DNA from: an uncultured Methylococcaceae bacterium
Lineage (GTDB): Bacteria > Pseudomonadota > Gammaproteobacteria > Methylococcales > Methylomonadaceae
DNA length: 5,182 nucleotides
Assembly (NCBI GenBank): GCA_903939355.1
Contig: CAJAHC010000042.1
Span: 1 to 5,182, forward strand
Direction: 5' to 3'
In this document: piece by piece, positions 4,876 through 5,182 of the stretch
Layout of the letters: the number at the start of each line of letters is the position of its first letter
Numbering within the stretch: the first letter of the stretch is position 1
The notes under the pieces: model-generated
The model's database searches: none
What the model saw: only the letters and a program-made list of their open reading frames with translations
What the model was told of the DNA's origin: nothing
Translations under genes and position numbers: made by a program

Positions 4876-5182
4876 TTCTCATTCAGCGTCAAATATTTTC
4901 CAGTCGCTTTGGATAAACAGCGTTGTTATTTACAAGTATGAGTTTTCATTCGATTGTTACTTTGGATAAATTATGATTTTATATGATGGCAATATTAACG
5001 TCAAATTGGGAAGCAAGAGACGCTGATTAACAAGATTCATAAATGAATGAAAGCTGGTGACAAATAAACGCATTATTCTTTGAAATCAAGACCTACTTTT
5101 GGCATTATGGTGACAAACAGCGAGCTTAAGTTGTTGATAAATGGGGATGTCTTACTGAATTGTGATTCCGGTTGTCGCGGGT
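4876..5182. other. Gene-free right end with short direct repeats
   Basis: No protein or RNA gene is recognisable in these 307 bases. Two short exact direct repeats occur: CTTTGGATAAA at 4907-4917 and 4960-4970, and TGGTGACAAA at 5055-5064 and 5108-5117. The copies of each are 53 bases apart. The words between them are not similar, so this is not an obvious tandem array. A possible gene tail on the minus strand at the edge is listed separately. Confidence 0.4.
5073..5180 (-). other. Open minus-strand frame entering from the right edge (possible gene tail)
   Basis: A frame is open from the window edge to TAA (complement of 5073-5075), giving 35 codons that include SLFVTIMPKVGLDFKE at the end. 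I recognise no family. A frame of this length is expected by chance in such DNA, so it is noted only because a gene outside the window could end here. Confidence 0.12.

Noticed and set aside
4787..4969. 60-codon plus-strand ORF overlapping the end of the PIN toxin gene
   Set aside because: Half of it overlaps the active-site end of the toxin in another frame, and the rest is low-complexity, AT-rich sequence without homology or a ribosome binding site.
1..5182. CRISPR array or phage defence cluster
   Set aside because: No regularly spaced repeats of 20-40 bases and no Cas or restriction-type genes are present. The only defence-like module is the toxin-antitoxin pair.

Overview
The window looks like an accessory stretch of an AT-rich, Gram-negative proteobacterial chromosome. 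The signs are a Sec signal peptide on a periplasmic-type hydrolase, Sel1-repeat and MscL debris, and an IS3-type transposase relic. A Legionella-like gammaproteobacterium would fit the base composition and gene types, but that is an inference and no single gene proves it.

Layout from left to right. Bases 1-180 carry the tail of an unrecognised protein with a hydrophobic C-terminal segment. Bases 290-1663 (minus strand) encode a 457-residue class I glutamine amidotransferase-like protein with an intact Cys-His-Glu triad and an unusually long stretch between Cys and His. Bases 1664-2426 contain no intact protein gene. They hold a decayed IS3-family end and orfA with two frameshifts, then a sigma70-like promoter, a 3' segment resembling the T-arm and CCA end of a tRNA, and a very good rho-independent terminator. 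Together these could delimit a small RNA of about 200 nt. Bases 2427-3533 (plus strand) encode an exported choloylglycine hydrolase/penicillin V acylase family Ntn-hydrolase with nearly all catalytic positions readable. Bases 3534-4180 are a gene graveyard: an MscL-like C-terminal remnant on the minus strand abuts a Sel1-repeat remnant on the plus strand. Bases 4181-4875 carry a two-gene toxin-antitoxin operon, a ribbon-helix-helix antitoxin followed by a PIN-domain toxin with a 1-base overlap. Bases 4876-5182 contain no gene I can recognise.

The intact genes do not form one pathway. The amidotransferase and the hydrolase are divergent and separated by IS debris and a terminator, so each is probably its own transcription unit. 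Only the toxin-antitoxin pair is a clear operon. Decayed IS, MscL and Sel1 fragments plus a toxin-antitoxin module suggest a plastic region with past insertions and deletions. The items most worth a second look are the orphan promoter/terminator unit at 2073-2307, the enlarged lone amidotransferase, and the chimeric MscL/Sel1 junction near 3900.
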